This document shows positions 17,293 through 26,313 of a DNA stretch of 64,000 bases, piece after piece (the first letter of the stretch is position 1; each line of letters begins with the position of its first letter). This DNA is from an uncultured Xanthomonas sp. (GTDB lineage: Bacteria; Pseudomonadota; Gammaproteobacteria; Xanthomonadales; Xanthomonadaceae), in contig CALTTS010000010.1 of NCBI GenBank assembly GCA_943912265.1, positions 1 through 64,000 of the forward strand, in the 5' to 3' direction. The notes under the pieces were generated by a model. The model had not been told where the DNA came from. It did not search any database and was given only the letters and a program-made list of their open reading frames with translations. The translations under genes and the position numbers were made by a program.

Positions 17293-18684
17293 TCATGCGC
17301 CCAAGGTTTTCGCTCCCCGCAACGCCGGAAACGCGCGCTGCACGCAGTCCTGCCGTTCGCAGACCTTGCAGCCGGGGCCGATGGGGGTGACGCGGCCGGG
17401 GTTGTGCAAGTCCAGGCCCTGGGCGTAGATCAGGCGGTCTGCCAGGTGCAGGTCGCAGCCGAGGCTGACGGCAAAGGTCTTGCGTGGTTGGCCGTAGCCC
17501 ACCGGGCCGCTGCTCACCTGGCGGGCAATCCAGAAATGGCGGCGGCCGTCGGGCATGCGCGCCACCTGGGTGAGCACGCGGCCGGGCTGGTTGAAGGCTT
17601 CGTACACGATCCACAACGGGCACGAGCCGCCGACGTGGGAGAAGTGGAAATCCGTGGCCGAATGGCGCTTGGACACGTTGCCGGCGCGGTCCACGCGGAC
17701 GAAGAAGAACGGCAGGCCCGGCATGCCGCGCCGGTGCAGGGTGGACAGGCGGTGGCACACGGCCTCGAAGCCGACGCCGAAACGCTGGGCCAGCCATTCG
17801 ATGTCGTAGCGGCTGGATTCGGCGCTGTGCAGGAATTCGCCGTAGGGCATCACCAGCGCGCCGGCGTAGTAGTTGGACAGGCCGATGCGCGCCTGGGCGA
17901 TGCGCTCGGCATCGTCGAAGCCGGCCTCGGCGATCAGCCGGTCGATCAGCGCGCCCTGTTCCAGCAGCGCCAGCTGCGCGGCCATCTGGAAGGCCTGCTG
18001 GCCGGGCTTGAGGTAGTCGGGCAGGCGCAGCACGCGCACGTCGGCGTCGAAGCCGCGCTTGCCCTGCGGGCCATTCAGCAGGTCGCCGGGCACCACCTCC
18101 ACCAGCACGCCGTGGCGGTCGAGCAGGCGCTGGCGGATGCGCGGGGCCATCTGGCCGACGGTGAAGTTCTGCTCGCGGCACAGCGCCTCGGCGATGTCGT
18201 CCAACTCGGCCACGTGGTTCTGGCGACGGTTGAAGTAGTCGCGCACCTGCTCACCGGCGTCCGGGCGCCAGCCGGGCGACTGTTCGGCCGCGCCCAGCTG
18301 CAGGGCCAGCGCGTCGGCGCGCTCCTTATTGGCGCGCTGGGCGCGGTGCAGTTCGATCAGCACGTGGGCGATTTCCGGCTGGTTGCCGGCCAGCGCCTTC
18401 AGCTCGGCCAGCGACACGCCGGCGTGGCCGACGTCGGCCAGCACGCCGCGCAATTCGGTGGCGAGCGCGGCCGGGTCTTCCTCGTCGGCCAGTTCCGGCG
18501 CGGCGCCGAACATCGCCTCCAGGCGCATGCGCACGGCCAACGTCAGCGGGCGCTGGTTGCGCTCGATCTGGTTGAGGTAGCTGGCCGAAATGCCCAGCGA
18601 ACGGGCCAGCGCGGCCTGGCTGAGGGCATGGCGCTCGCGCAGCCGCTGCAGGCGCACGCCGAGGTGGCGGGAGGGTTCGCTCAT
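17293..18684 (-). CDS. XRE-family short-chain fatty acyl regulator (ScfR/PrpR type)
   Basis: A 463-residue regulator. An N-terminal XRE helix-turn-helix (LRERHALSQAALARSLGIS followed by YLNQIERNQRPL) is followed by an ImmA/IrrE-like middle domain and a C-terminal DUF2083-type domain with a cysteine cluster (GPGCKVCERQDCVQR) that may bind a metal or iron-sulfur centre. Relatives (PrpR, RamB, ScfR) sense propionyl- or other short acyl-CoA and control their breakdown. It is divergent from the valine operon, whose end product is propionyl-CoA, so control of that operon is likely. ATG 18684 is chosen; longer in-frame starts would cover the operator-like repeats. Confidence 0.88.
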   Translation of the reverse strand: MSEPSRHLGVRLQRLRERHALSQAALARSLGISASYLNQIERNQRPLTLAVRMRLEAMFGAAPELADEEDPAALATELRGVLADVGHAGVSLAELKALAGNQPEIAHVLIELHRAQRANKERADALALQLGAAEQSPGWRPDAGEQVRDYFNRRQNHVAELDDIAEALCREQNFTVGQMAPRIRQRLLDRHGVLVEVVPGDLLNGPQGKRGFDADVRVLRLPDYLKPGQQAFQMAAQLALLEQGALIDRLIAEAGFDDAERIAQARIGLSNYYAGALVMPYGEFLHSAESSRYDIEWLAQRFGVGFEAVCHRLSTLHRRGMPGLPFFFVRVDRAGNVSKRHSATDFHFSHVGGSCPLWIVYEAFNQPGRVLTQVARMPDGRRHFWIARQVSSGPVGYGQPRKTFAVSLGCDLHLADRLIYAQGLDLHNPGRVTPIGPGCKVCERQDCVQRAFPALRGAKTLGA

Positions 18685-18685
18685 G

Positions 18686-18775
18686 TTCGCAATCTTCGCA
18701 ATTGATGGGCGGATATTCGCAGGATTAAGCATGGCAGCCCATTCCACGTTCGGCGGGGGCTGCGAACAATGCGAA
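18686..18775. promoter_or_regulatory. Paired TTCGCA operator-like repeats between scfR and mmsA
   Basis: TTCGCAA occurs at 18686-18692 and 18695-18701, a 9-base period, with a third TTCGCA at 18716-18721. The inverted form TGCGAA occurs at 18761-18766 and 18770-18775, again with a 9-base period. So two direct-repeat pairs face each other across the divergent promoter region. Known RamB/PrpR sites contain TTTGCAAA-like cores, which makes these good candidates for binding by the adjacent regulator, with self-control and control of mmsA. Confidence 0.6.
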
Positions 18776-18804
18776 CCCATCCTCCCCGAGAGACGAGTCC
18801 CGCG

Positions 18805-20313
18805 ATGAACCAGAGCACCCTGCCCCGCATCCCGCTGCTGATCGACGGCCAGTTCGTGGCCTCGCAGACCGGCCAGTGGCGCGATGTCGTCAACCCGGCC
18901 ACGCAGGACGTGCTGGCGCACGTGCCGTTCGCCACCGCCGCCGAGGTGGATGCGGCCGTGGCCGCCGCCAAGGAGGCCTTCAAGACCTGGCGCAAGACGC
19001 CCATCGGCACCCGCGCGCGCATCTTCCTCAAGTACCAGCAGCTGATCCGCGAGCACATGAAGGAGCTGGCCGCGCTGCTCACCGCCGAACAGGGCAAGAC
19101 CCTGCCCGATGCCGAGGGCGACGTGTTCCGCGGGCTGGAGGTGGTCGAGCATGCCGCCGCGATCGGCAACCTGCAGCTGGGCGAGCTGGCCAACAACGTG
19201 GCCAGCGGCGTGGACACCTACACCCTGCTGCAGCCGCTGGGCGTGTGCGCCGGCATCACCCCGTTCAACTTCCCGGCGATGATCCCGCTGTGGATGTTCC
19301 CGATGGCCATTGCGACGGGCAACACCTTCGTGCTCAAGCCGTCCGAACAGGACCCGATGGTCACCATGCGGCTGGTGGAGCTGGCGCTGGAAGCCGGCAT
19401 CCCCAAGGGCGTGCTGAACGTCGTCCACGGCGGCGAGGACGTGGTGAACGCGATCTGCGACCACCCGGACATCAAGGCCGTTTCGTTCGTCGGCTCCACC
19501 CGCGTGGGCACCCACGTCTACAACCGCTCCTCGCTGGCCGGCAAGCGCGTGCAATGCATGATGGGCGCGAAGAACCACGCCGTGGTGCTGCCGGACGCCA
19601 ACAAGGAACAGACCCTCAACGCGATTGCCGGCGCCGCGTTCGGTGCGGCCGGGCAGCGCTGCATGGCCGCCTCCACGCTGGTGCTGGTGGGTGAAGCGAA
19701 GCACTGGGTGGCCGACATCGTCGCCAAGGCGAAGACGCTCAAGGTGGGAGCCGGCATCGAAGCCGGCACCGACGTGGGCCCGGTGATTTCGTGCGCGGCC
19801 AAGGCGCGCATCGAAGGGCTGATCGCCTCCGGCGTCGAGCAGGGCGCCACCCTCGAACTGGACGGCCGCAACCCGGGCGTGCCGGGCTACGAGCACGGCA
19901 ACTTCGTCGGCCCGACCATCTTCTCCGGGGTCAAGCCGGGCATGCGCATCTACGACGAGGAAATCTTCGGGCCGGTGCTGGTGATCCTGGAAGCGGACAC
20001 GCTGGACGAGGCCGTCGCGCTGGTCAACGCCAACCCCAACGGCAACGGCACCGCGGTGTTCACCCAGTCCGGCGCCGCCGCGCGCAAGTTCCAGGAAGAC
20101 ATCGACGTGGGCCAAGTGGGCATCAACGTGCCGATCCCGGTGCCGGTGCCGCTGTTCTCCTTCACCGGCTCGCGCGCCTCCAAGCTGGGCGATCTCGGCC
20201 CGTACGGCAAGCAGGTGGTGATGTTCTACACGCAGACCAAGACGGTGACCTCGCGCTGGTTCGACGACAGCACACTGGGCCACGGCGTCAACACCACGAT
20301 CAGCCTGAAGTAA
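18805..20313 (+). CDS. mmsA: CoA-acylating methylmalonate-semialdehyde dehydrogenase
   Basis: A 502-residue aldehyde dehydrogenase that turns methylmalonate semialdehyde plus CoA and NAD into propionyl-CoA, the last step of valine breakdown. Seen: FNFPAMIPLWMFPMA in the cofactor region, VSFVGSTRVGTHVYN, and the catalytic Cys in AAGQRCMAAST near residue 285; the MmsA-type PIPVPVPLFSFTGSR follows near the C-terminus. ATG 18805 is preferred over 18769 since the latter adds residues from the promoter region. It is the first gene of a five-gene set; a 29-base gap leads to the dehydrogenase gene. Confidence 0.95.
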   Translation: MNQSTLPRIPLLIDGQFVASQTGQWRDVVNPATQDVLAHVPFATAAEVDAAVAAAKEAFKTWRKTPIGTRARIFLKYQQLIREHMKELAALLTAEQGKTLPDAEGDVFRGLEVVEHAAAIGNLQLGELANNVASGVDTYTLLQPLGVCAGITPFNFPAMIPLWMFPMAIATGNTFVLKPSEQDPMVTMRLVELALEAGIPKGVLNVVHGGEDVVNAICDHPDIKAVSFVGSTRVGTHVYNRSSLAGKRVQCMMGAKNHAVVLPDANKEQTLNAIAGAAFGAAGQRCMAASTLVLVGEAKHWVADIVAKAKTLKVGAGIEAGTDVGPVISCAAKARIEGLIASGVEQGATLELDGRNPGVPGYEHGNFVGPTIFSGVKPGMRIYDEEIFGPVLVILEADTLDEAVALVNANPNGNGTAVFTQSGAAARKFQEDIDVGQVGINVPIPVPVPLFSFTGSRASKLGDLGPYGKQVVMFYTQTKTVTSRWFDDSTLGHGVNTTISLK

Positions 20314-20342
20314 GCCGGGCCGCGCACGGAAGGAGAACGCAG

Positions 20343-21524
20343 ATGAACGCCGCCATGCAGATGCCCGCCGAGGCCTTCGGCCTGAACGAGGAGCAGCAGG
20401 CCTTCCGCGAAGCCGCACGCGACTTCGCCGACAAGGAGCTGGCGCCATACGCCGCGCAGTGGGATGCGGAGGGGCATTTCCCGCGCGAGGCGATCGCCAG
20501 GGCGGCCGAGCTGGGCTTCTGCGGCCTGTACACGGCCGAGGACGTCGGCGGGCTGGGCATGCGGCGGCTGGACGCGGCGGTGGTGTTCGAGGAACTAGCC
20601 GCGGTGGACCCGTCCACCTCGGCCTTCATCAGCATCCACAACATGGCCACGTGGCTGATCGCCGCGTACGCAAGCGCGGCGGTGCGCGCGCACTGGGGCC
20701 CGCGGCTGACCAGCGGCCAGGCGCTGGCCTCGTACTGCCTGACCGAGCCGGGCGCGGGCTCGGATGCCGGCTCGCTGAAGACGCGCGCGCTGCGCGACGG
20801 CGATGCGTGGGTGCTCGACGGCAGCAAGGCGTTCATCTCCGGCGCCGGCGCCACCGACGTGCTGGTGGTGATGGCGCGCACGGGCGGGGAGGGCCCGCGC
20901 GGCATCAGCGCGTTCGTGGTGCCGGCCGATGCACCCGGCATCGCCTACGGCCGCAAGGAGGAGAAGATGGGCTGGAACAGCCAGCCCACGCGCGCGGTGA
21001 CGTTCGAGGGCGTGCGCATCCCCGCCGACCACCTGCTCGGCAACGAAGGCGAAGGCTTCCGCATCGCGATGAAGGCGCTGGACGGCGGCCGCATCAACAT
21101 CGCCGCGTGTTCGCTCGGCGCGGCGCAGGGCGCGTTCGACGCCGCGCGCCGCCACATGGGCGAGCGCCGCCAGTTCGGCAGGAAGCTGGCCGATTTCCAG
21201 GCGCTGCAATTCAAGCTCGCCGACATGGCCACGCAACTGGTGGCGGCGCGGCAGATGGTGCACACCGCCGCGCGCAAGCTCGACGCCGATGCGCCCGACA
21301 AGACCGTGTGGTGCGCGATGGCCAAGCGCTTCGCCACCGATGCCGGCTTTGCCATCTGCGACGAGGCGCTGCAGATCCACGGCGGCTACGGCTACATACG
21401 CGAATACCCGGTGGAACGGCTGCTGCGCGACGCGCGCGTGCACCGCATCCTGGAAGGCACCAACGAGGTGATGCGGGTCATCGTCGCCCGCCACCTGCTC
21501 GAAGGCGAAGGAGAATTGCGATGA
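20343..21524 (+). CDS. Acyl-CoA dehydrogenase, probably isobutyryl-CoA dehydrogenase
   Basis: A 393-residue FAD-dependent acyl-CoA dehydrogenase. Signatures: CLTEPGAGSDAGSLKTRA at the flavin site, FGRKLADFQALQFKLADMA, and GGYGYIREYPVERLLRDAR near the C-terminus. Its place between mmsA and the hydratase points to isobutyryl-CoA to methacrylyl-CoA oxidation in valine breakdown, with electrons passed to ETF. An AAGGAG ribosome site precedes ATG 20343. The stop overlaps the next start as ATGA. Confidence 0.92.
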   Translation: MNAAMQMPAEAFGLNEEQQAFREAARDFADKELAPYAAQWDAEGHFPREAIARAAELGFCGLYTAEDVGGLGMRRLDAAVVFEELAAVDPSTSAFISIHNMATWLIAAYASAAVRAHWGPRLTSGQALASYCLTEPGAGSDAGSLKTRALRDGDAWVLDGSKAFISGAGATDVLVVMARTGGEGPRGISAFVVPADAPGIAYGRKEEKMGWNSQPTRAVTFEGVRIPADHLLGNEGEGFRIAMKALDGGRINIAACSLGAAQGAFDAARRHMGERRQFGRKLADFQALQFKLADMATQLVAARQMVHTAARKLDADAPDKTVWCAMAKRFATDAGFAICDEALQIHGGYGYIREYPVERLLRDARVHRILEGTNEVMRVIVARHLLEGEGELR

Positions 21525-22378
21525 ACGCGGCGACCACGCTCGACCACGGCACAACCGACAAGAAGCCGGCCGACAGCAGCACGCCCGACTGGGCCCGCCG
21601 CGACTGGACCGGGTTGAAGGCCGAACGCGACGGCCACGTCGCCGTCGTCACCTTCGACAACCCGCCCGCGCACACCTGGACCGTGCACAGCCTGGCCGCG
21701 CTGCGCGACTTGGTGCGCGCACTCGATGCCGACCGCGGCGTGGTCGCGCTGGTGCTCACCGGCAGCGGGCCGAAGTTCTTCTCCGCCGGCGCCGATCTCA
21801 GGCAGTTTGCCGATGGCGACAAGGCCGTCGCGCACGAGGCCGCGCGCCGCTTCGGCGAAGCCTTCGAAGCCCTCAGCGCGTTCCGCGGCGTGTCCATCGC
21901 CGCGATCAATGGCTACGCGATGGGCGGCGGGCTGGAAGTGGCGCTGGCCTGCGACCTGCGCATCGCCGAGCAGCACGCCCAGCTCGCACTGCCCGAAGCC
22001 AGCGTCGGCCTGTTGCCCTGCGCCGGCGGCACCCAGAACCTGACCCGCTTGGCCGGCGAAGGCTGGGCCAAGCGGATGATCCTGCTGGGCGAACGCATCG
22101 ACGCGGCCACCGCCTTGCGCATCGGCGTGGTCGAGGACGTGGTGGCCAGCGGCGAGTCGCTGGCGCGTGCATTGGCGTGGGCGAAGCAGGCCGGCAAGCA
22201 GAGCCCGGCCAGCGTGGCCGCGAGCAAGAAGCTGGTGCAGGCCACCCGCAGCCAGCCGCATGCGACCGCGCTGGTGGCCGAGCGTGAGGCTTTCGTCGAC
22301 TTGTTCGACGGGGCCGACCAGCGCGAAGGTGTCGCCGCCTTCCTCGAAAAACGCGCACCGCAATGGAACCCCGCATGA
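21521..22378 (+). CDS. Enoyl-CoA hydratase (methacrylyl-CoA hydration)
   Basis: A 285-residue crotonase-fold protein. The oxyanion-hole motifs are FFSAGADLRQF and NGYAMGGGLEVALACDLRIA, and the acid/base region is LPEASVGLLPCAGGTQ. In this operon it most likely adds water to methacrylyl-CoA to make 3-hydroxyisobutyryl-CoA. An N-terminal extension of about 35 residues, rich in charged and small residues, precedes the fold. It overlaps both neighbours by four bases (ATGA), so translation is coupled. Confidence 0.9.
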   Translation: MNAATTLDHGTTDKKPADSSTPDWARRDWTGLKAERDGHVAVVTFDNPPAHTWTVHSLAALRDLVRALDADRGVVALVLTGSGPKFFSAGADLRQFADGDKAVAHEAARRFGEAFEALSAFRGVSIAAINGYAMGGGLEVALACDLRIAEQHAQLALPEASVGLLPCAGGTQNLTRLAGEGWAKRMILLGERIDAATALRIGVVEDVVASGESLARALAWAKQAGKQSPASVAASKKLVQATRSQPHATALVAEREAFVDLFDGADQREGVAAFLEKRAPQWNPA

Positions 22379-23544
22379 GCCACGCCGCCGGACATGAGGC
22401 CGCATCGCCGGTGCTGTTCGAAGAACGTCCCACTGCTTCGGGCCACCGCATCGGCATCGCCACGCTCAACGCGCCGCGCACGCTCAACGGCTTCTCGCTG
22501 GCGATGGCGCACCTGCTCGACGACCGCCTGCGCCGTTGGGCCGACGACCCGGCCATCGTCGCGGTGATCCTGCAGGGCGCGGGCGACAAGGCGTTCTGCG
22601 CCGGCGGCGACCTGCACGGGCTGTACCGCGGCATGGTCGAGTACCGCCAGGCCGGCAAAACCGACATCCGCGACAACGCCTACGCGGCCGAGTTCTTCGA
22701 GGTGGAATACCGCCTCGATTACCGCATCCACACCTGTGCCAAACCGATCCTGTGCTGGGGCCACGGCATCGTGATGGGCGGCGGCATCGGCCTGATGTCC
22801 GGCGCCAGCCACCGCGTGGTCAGCGAACGCTCGCGCCTGGCCTTCCCCGAAATCACCGTCGGCCTGTTCCCCGACGTGGGCGGCAGCTGGCTGCTGGCGC
22901 ACGTGCCCGACCATGCCGGCCTGTTTCTCGCACTGACCGGTGCCCGGCTCGGCCCGGGCGATGCGATCCACGCGCATCTGGCCGACCACCTGCTGCCGGA
23001 AACCGCGCGCGGGGCCGTCTTCGACGCGATGGAGCAGGCCGCATGGCGGGGCGAACCGCCGGCCGACCGCACCACCCTGAGCGTGCTGCTGCACGCGCAC
23101 GAGCAGAAGCCCGAACCCGGCCCGCTGCAACGCCATCGCGATGCCATCGCCGCCGCCTGCGCACATGCGCAGCTCGATGACGTGGTGGCCGCGATTGCCG
23201 CTTTGCCGGCAGACGATCCGTGGATCGCCGCCGCACAGGCCACGCTGGCCGCCGGCGCGCCCGGCTCGGCTCGGCTCGGCTTCGAACTGCAGCACCGTGC
23301 CGCCGCGCTGACCCTGGCCGACACCTTCCGCATGGAAATGGTCGCCTCGCTGCACTGCGCCGCCCACGGCGATTTCGCCGAGGGCATCCGCGCGCTGCTG
23401 ATAGACAAGGACCGCAATCCGCACTGGCACCCGGCCACGCTGGCCGAGGCCACGCCGGACTGGGCCGAAGGCTTCCTGGCCTCGCCATGGCCGGCCGGCA
23501 CGCATCCGCTGGCCGACCTCGGCGCCCCGACTTCCGCACCCTGA
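22375..23544 (+). CDS. 3-hydroxyisobutyryl-CoA hydrolase-type protein
   Basis: A 389-residue crotonase-fold enzyme of the HIBCH branch, longer than hydratases because of a C-terminal helical part. Landmarks are KAFCAGGDLHGLYRG, GIVMGGGIGLMSGASHRV and FPEITVGLFPDVGGS. It releases 3-hydroxyisobutyrate from its CoA ester, which removes toxic methacrylyl-CoA by pulling the preceding step. ATG 22375 is used; an in-frame ATG 12 bases upstream is less likely because of the ATGA overlap. Confidence 0.92.
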   Translation: MSHAAGHEAASPVLFEERPTASGHRIGIATLNAPRTLNGFSLAMAHLLDDRLRRWADDPAIVAVILQGAGDKAFCAGGDLHGLYRGMVEYRQAGKTDIRDNAYAAEFFEVEYRLDYRIHTCAKPILCWGHGIVMGGGIGLMSGASHRVVSERSRLAFPEITVGLFPDVGGSWLLAHVPDHAGLFLALTGARLGPGDAIHAHLADHLLPETARGAVFDAMEQAAWRGEPPADRTTLSVLLHAHEQKPEPGPLQRHRDAIAAACAHAQLDDVVAAIAALPADDPWIAAAQATLAAGAPGSARLGFELQHRAAALTLADTFRMEMVASLHCAAHGDFAEGIRALLIDKDRNPHWHPATLAEATPDWAEGFLASPWPAGTHPLADLGAPTSAP

Positions 23545-23563
23545 ACCACGAGAGGACACCACG

Positions 23564-24454
23564 ATGAGCCGCATCGCCTTCATCGGCCTGGGCAACATGG
23601 GCGGGCCGATGGCCCTGAACCTGCTCAAGGCCGGCCACGCCCTGCGCGTGTTCGACCTCAACCGCCCGGCCGTGGCCGAGGCCGTTTCCGCCGGCGCAGT
23701 GGCCGCCGCCGACGCGGCCGAAGCCGTGCACGATGCCGAAGTGGTGGTCTCGATGCTGCCGGCCAGCCGTCACGTCGAAGGCCTGTACCTCGGCGAGAAC
23801 GGGCTGCTGGGCAAGATCCCGGCCGGCGCGCTGGTGATCGACTGCAGCACCATCGCCCCGGCCTGCGCGCGCAAGGTGGCCGGAGCCGCCGCCGATCGCG
23901 GGCTGGCGATGCTCGATGCACCGGTATCCGGCGGCACCGCCGGTGCACAGGCCGGCACGCTGACCTTCATCGTCGGCGGCCCTGAGGCCACGCTGGAGCG
24001 CGCCCGGCCGTATCTGCAGGCGATGGGCAGGAACATCTTCCACTGCGGCGACAGCGGCGCCGGCCAGGTGGCCAAGCTGTGCAACAACATGGCCCTCGGC
24101 GCGATCATGGCCGTCACCGGCGAGGCCATCGCGCTGGGCGTGGCGCACGGGCTGGACCCGAAAGTGCTGTCCGGCATGATGGCCGTCAGCACCGGCCGCA
24201 GCTGGGCCACCGAGGTGTGCAACCCGTGGCCGGGCGTGCTGGAGAACGCCCCGGCCTCGCGCGGCTACGCCGGCGGCTTCGGCAACGACCTGATGCTCAA
24301 GGACCTTGGCCTGGCCGCCGAGGCGGCGATGGGCGTGGGCGCCTCGATCCCGATGGGCGAGCTGGCGCGCAACCTGTACGCGATGAACAGCCGCGCCGGC
24401 CACGGCAAGCTCGACTTCTCCAGCGTGGTCAAGCTGGTGTCCAGGGACGCCTGA
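23564..24454 (+). CDS. mmsB: 3-hydroxyisobutyrate dehydrogenase
   Basis: A 296-residue beta-hydroxyacid dehydrogenase that oxidises 3-hydroxyisobutyrate to methylmalonate semialdehyde with NAD, feeding MmsA. The Rossmann motif is IGLGNMGGPMALNLLKAGH, the substrate loop is DAPVSGGTAGAQAGTL, and the catalytic Lys is in GAGQVAKLCNNM near residue 170. It is the last gene of the valine set, with a GAGAGGA ribosome site before ATG 23564. Confidence 0.95.
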   Translation: MSRIAFIGLGNMGGPMALNLLKAGHALRVFDLNRPAVAEAVSAGAVAAADAAEAVHDAEVVVSMLPASRHVEGLYLGENGLLGKIPAGALVIDCSTIAPACARKVAGAAADRGLAMLDAPVSGGTAGAQAGTLTFIVGGPEATLERARPYLQAMGRNIFHCGDSGAGQVAKLCNNMALGAIMAVTGEAIALGVAHGLDPKVLSGMMAVSTGRSWATEVCNPWPGVLENAPASRGYAGGFGNDLMLKDLGLAAEAAMGVGASIPMGELARNLYAMNSRAGHGKLDFSSVVKLVSRDA

Positions 24455-24515
24455 CCCGGCCGCGCGCCGGACGGCGGCGTTGCCGCCCGGCGCGCCGTTC
24501 TGCCAAGCTGGCGGC

Positions 24516-24716
24516 ATGAGTCCGCAGCAACCCGCACCTGACCCGGCCGACGATCCGCCCCCCCCCAGGCCCGAAGCGCCGCTGCCTACGGACTGCTGCG
24601 AAAGCGGCTGCGAGATCTGCGTGTACGACTACTACGCCGAGGAGCTGCGCCAGTACGAGGCCGACCTGGCCCGCTGGCGCGAGCGCCACCCCGGCGCGCC
24701 GCTGCCGGAGGCCTGA
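24516..24716 (+). CDS. Small oxidoreductase-like protein (PF09791 type)
   Basis: A 66-residue protein with a proline-rich start and the family core DCCESGCEICVYDYYAEEL, in which four Cys sit in a CCxxxCxxC pattern. Proteins of this family are found alone or as the N-terminus of larger reductases; the function is not established, and metal or redox binding by the cysteines is an inference. ATG 24516 fits the family length. It ends one base before pncA, so the two may be co-transcribed. Confidence 0.75.
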   Translation: MSPQQPAPDPADDPPPPRPEAPLPTDCCESGCEICVYDYYAEELRQYEADLARWRERHPGAPLPEA

Positions 24717-24717
24717 C

Positions 24718-25380
24718 ATGCCCGTTTTCCCCAGCCGTTCTTCCGGCCCTTCCTCCGGCCCGTTCCCCGCCGACACCGCGCTGGTCGTGGTCGACCTGCA
24801 GCCGGACTTCATGCCCGGCGGCGCCCTGCCCTGCCACGACAGCGACGCGATCGTGCCGGCCATCGATGCGCTGCTGCGCGCGCGCCGCTACCGCACGGTG
24901 GTGGCCACCCAGGACTGGCACCCGGCCGACCATGCCTCCTTCGCTTCGCAACACCCCGGCCACGCGCCGTTCGAACGGATCGACCTGCATGGCCAGCCGC
25001 AGACGCTGTGGCCGGACCACTGCGTGCAGGGCACGCCCGGCGCCGCGCTCGCTCCGGGCGTGGACTGGGACGCCGCCGACCTGATCCTCCGCAAGGGCAC
25101 GCACCGGCAGGTCGATTCCTACAGCGCCTTCCGCGAGAACCTCGGCCCGGACGGCACCCGCCCCGCCACCGGGCTGGCCGGCTGGCTGCGCGAGCGCGGC
25201 ATCGCCGAGGTCCACGTGTGCGGGCTGGCACGCGACTACTGCGTGCTGTGGACCGCGCAGGACGCGGCGGCCGCGGGCCTGCGCGTGCGCTTCCTGTGGG
25301 AGCTCACCCGTCCGGTCACGCCCGACGGCGATGCCGCCACGCGCGCCGCACTGGAAGCGGCCGGCATCGCCCCGGGCTGA
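24718..25380 (+). CDS. pncA: Nicotinamidase
   Basis: A 220-residue isochorismatase-fold enzyme that hydrolyses nicotinamide to nicotinate for NAD salvage. The catalytic triad is visible: Asp26 in VVVDLQPDFM, Lys in LILRKGTHRQVDSYSAF, and the nucleophile Cys in VCGLARDYCVLWTA. Metal ligands are in TQDWHPADHASF. A 15-residue Ser/Pro-rich start precedes the fold. It is convergent with purU, with only 18 bases between the stops. Confidence 0.93.
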   Translation: MPVFPSRSSGPSSGPFPADTALVVVDLQPDFMPGGALPCHDSDAIVPAIDALLRARRYRTVVATQDWHPADHASFASQHPGHAPFERIDLHGQPQTLWPDHCVQGTPGAALAPGVDWDAADLILRKGTHRQVDSYSAFRENLGPDGTRPATGLAGWLRERGIAEVHVCGLARDYCVLWTAQDAAAAGLRVRFLWELTRPVTPDGDAATRAALEAAGIAPG

Positions 25381-25398
25381 GCGGCCACGCCTTCCGCC

Positions 25399-26250
25399 TC
25401 AGCGGAACACCACCGTGCGGTGGCCGTTGAGCAGGATGCGGTGTTCGACGTGGCGGCGCACCGCGCGCGCCAGCACCAGCGATTCGATGTCGCTGCCCAG
25501 CCGGGCCAGGTCGTCCGGGGTCATCGCATGGTCCACCCGCGCCACGTCCTGCTCGATGATCGGGCCTTCGTCGAGATCGCCGGTGACGTAGTGCGCGGTG
25601 GCGCCGATGATCTTGACCCCGCGCGCGTGCGCCTGGTGGTACGGGCGCGCGCCCTTGAAGCTGGGCAGGAAGCTGTGGTGGATGTTGATCGCGCGCCCGG
25701 CCAGCGCCTCGCACAGCCCGGTCGAAAGGATCTGCATGTAGCGCGCCAGCACCACCAGGTCGATCTGCTCGGCTGCCGCCAGATCGAGGATGGCCCGTTC
25801 CTGTTCGCGCCGGGTGTCGGTGCTCACCGGCAGATGATGGAACGGCACGCCGTAGGAATCGGCCAGCGCCTCGTGGTCGCGGTGGTTGGACACCACCGCG
25901 GCGATCGTCGCCGGCAGCTGGCCGGTGTGGGTGCGGAACAGCAGGTCGTTCAGGCAATGGCCCTGGCGGCTGACCAGCACCAGCAGCCGCGCCTTGCGCT
26001 GCGCATCGTGCAGCTGCCAGTCCATCGCGTAGTCGCCGGCCAGCGCGGCGAAGCCCTCGCGCACCCGCGCCAGCGCGGCATCGTCCGGGGCGTGGAAGTG
26101 CACGCGCAGGAAGAAGCGGCCGCTGTCGGCATCGCCGAACTGCTGGGCGTCGTCGATGTTGCAGCCGGCCTCGAACAGCGTGGCGGACACGCGGTAGACG
26201 ATGCCGGTGCGGTCGGGACAGGACAAGGTGAGGATGCAATCGTGCGGCAT
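25399..26250 (-). CDS. purU: Formyltetrahydrofolate deformylase
   Basis: A 283-residue enzyme that hydrolyses 10-formyl-THF to formate and THF, balancing one-carbon pools and supplying formate for purine synthesis. An N-terminal ACT-like regulatory domain (LTLSCPDRTGIVYRVSATLF) is followed by the formyltransferase fold with INIHHSFLPSFKGARPY and GATAHYVTGDLDEGPII, which contain the catalytic Asn, His and Asp. ATG 26250 gives the usual family length; a longer start at 26310 adds unrelated residues. Confidence 0.95.
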   Translation of the reverse strand: MPHDCILTLSCPDRTGIVYRVSATLFEAGCNIDDAQQFGDADSGRFFLRVHFHAPDDAALARVREGFAALAGDYAMDWQLHDAQRKARLLVLVSRQGHCLNDLLFRTHTGQLPATIAAVVSNHRDHEALADSYGVPFHHLPVSTDTRREQERAILDLAAAEQIDLVVLARYMQILSTGLCEALAGRAINIHHSFLPSFKGARPYHQAHARGVKIIGATAHYVTGDLDEGPIIEQDVARVDHAMTPDDLARLGSDIESLVLARAVRRHVEHRILLNGHRTVVFR

Positions 26251-26313
26251 GATGGCAACGCAGGCGATGGGGTGGCCGGGCACGCTACCCCATGCCGGCC
26301 CGCTTGCCAACGC

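Noticed and set aside
17062..18705. A 547-codon plus-strand open frame
   Set aside because: It overlaps the end of the GTPase island and is antisense to the XRE-type regulator, which has a clear helix-turn-helix.
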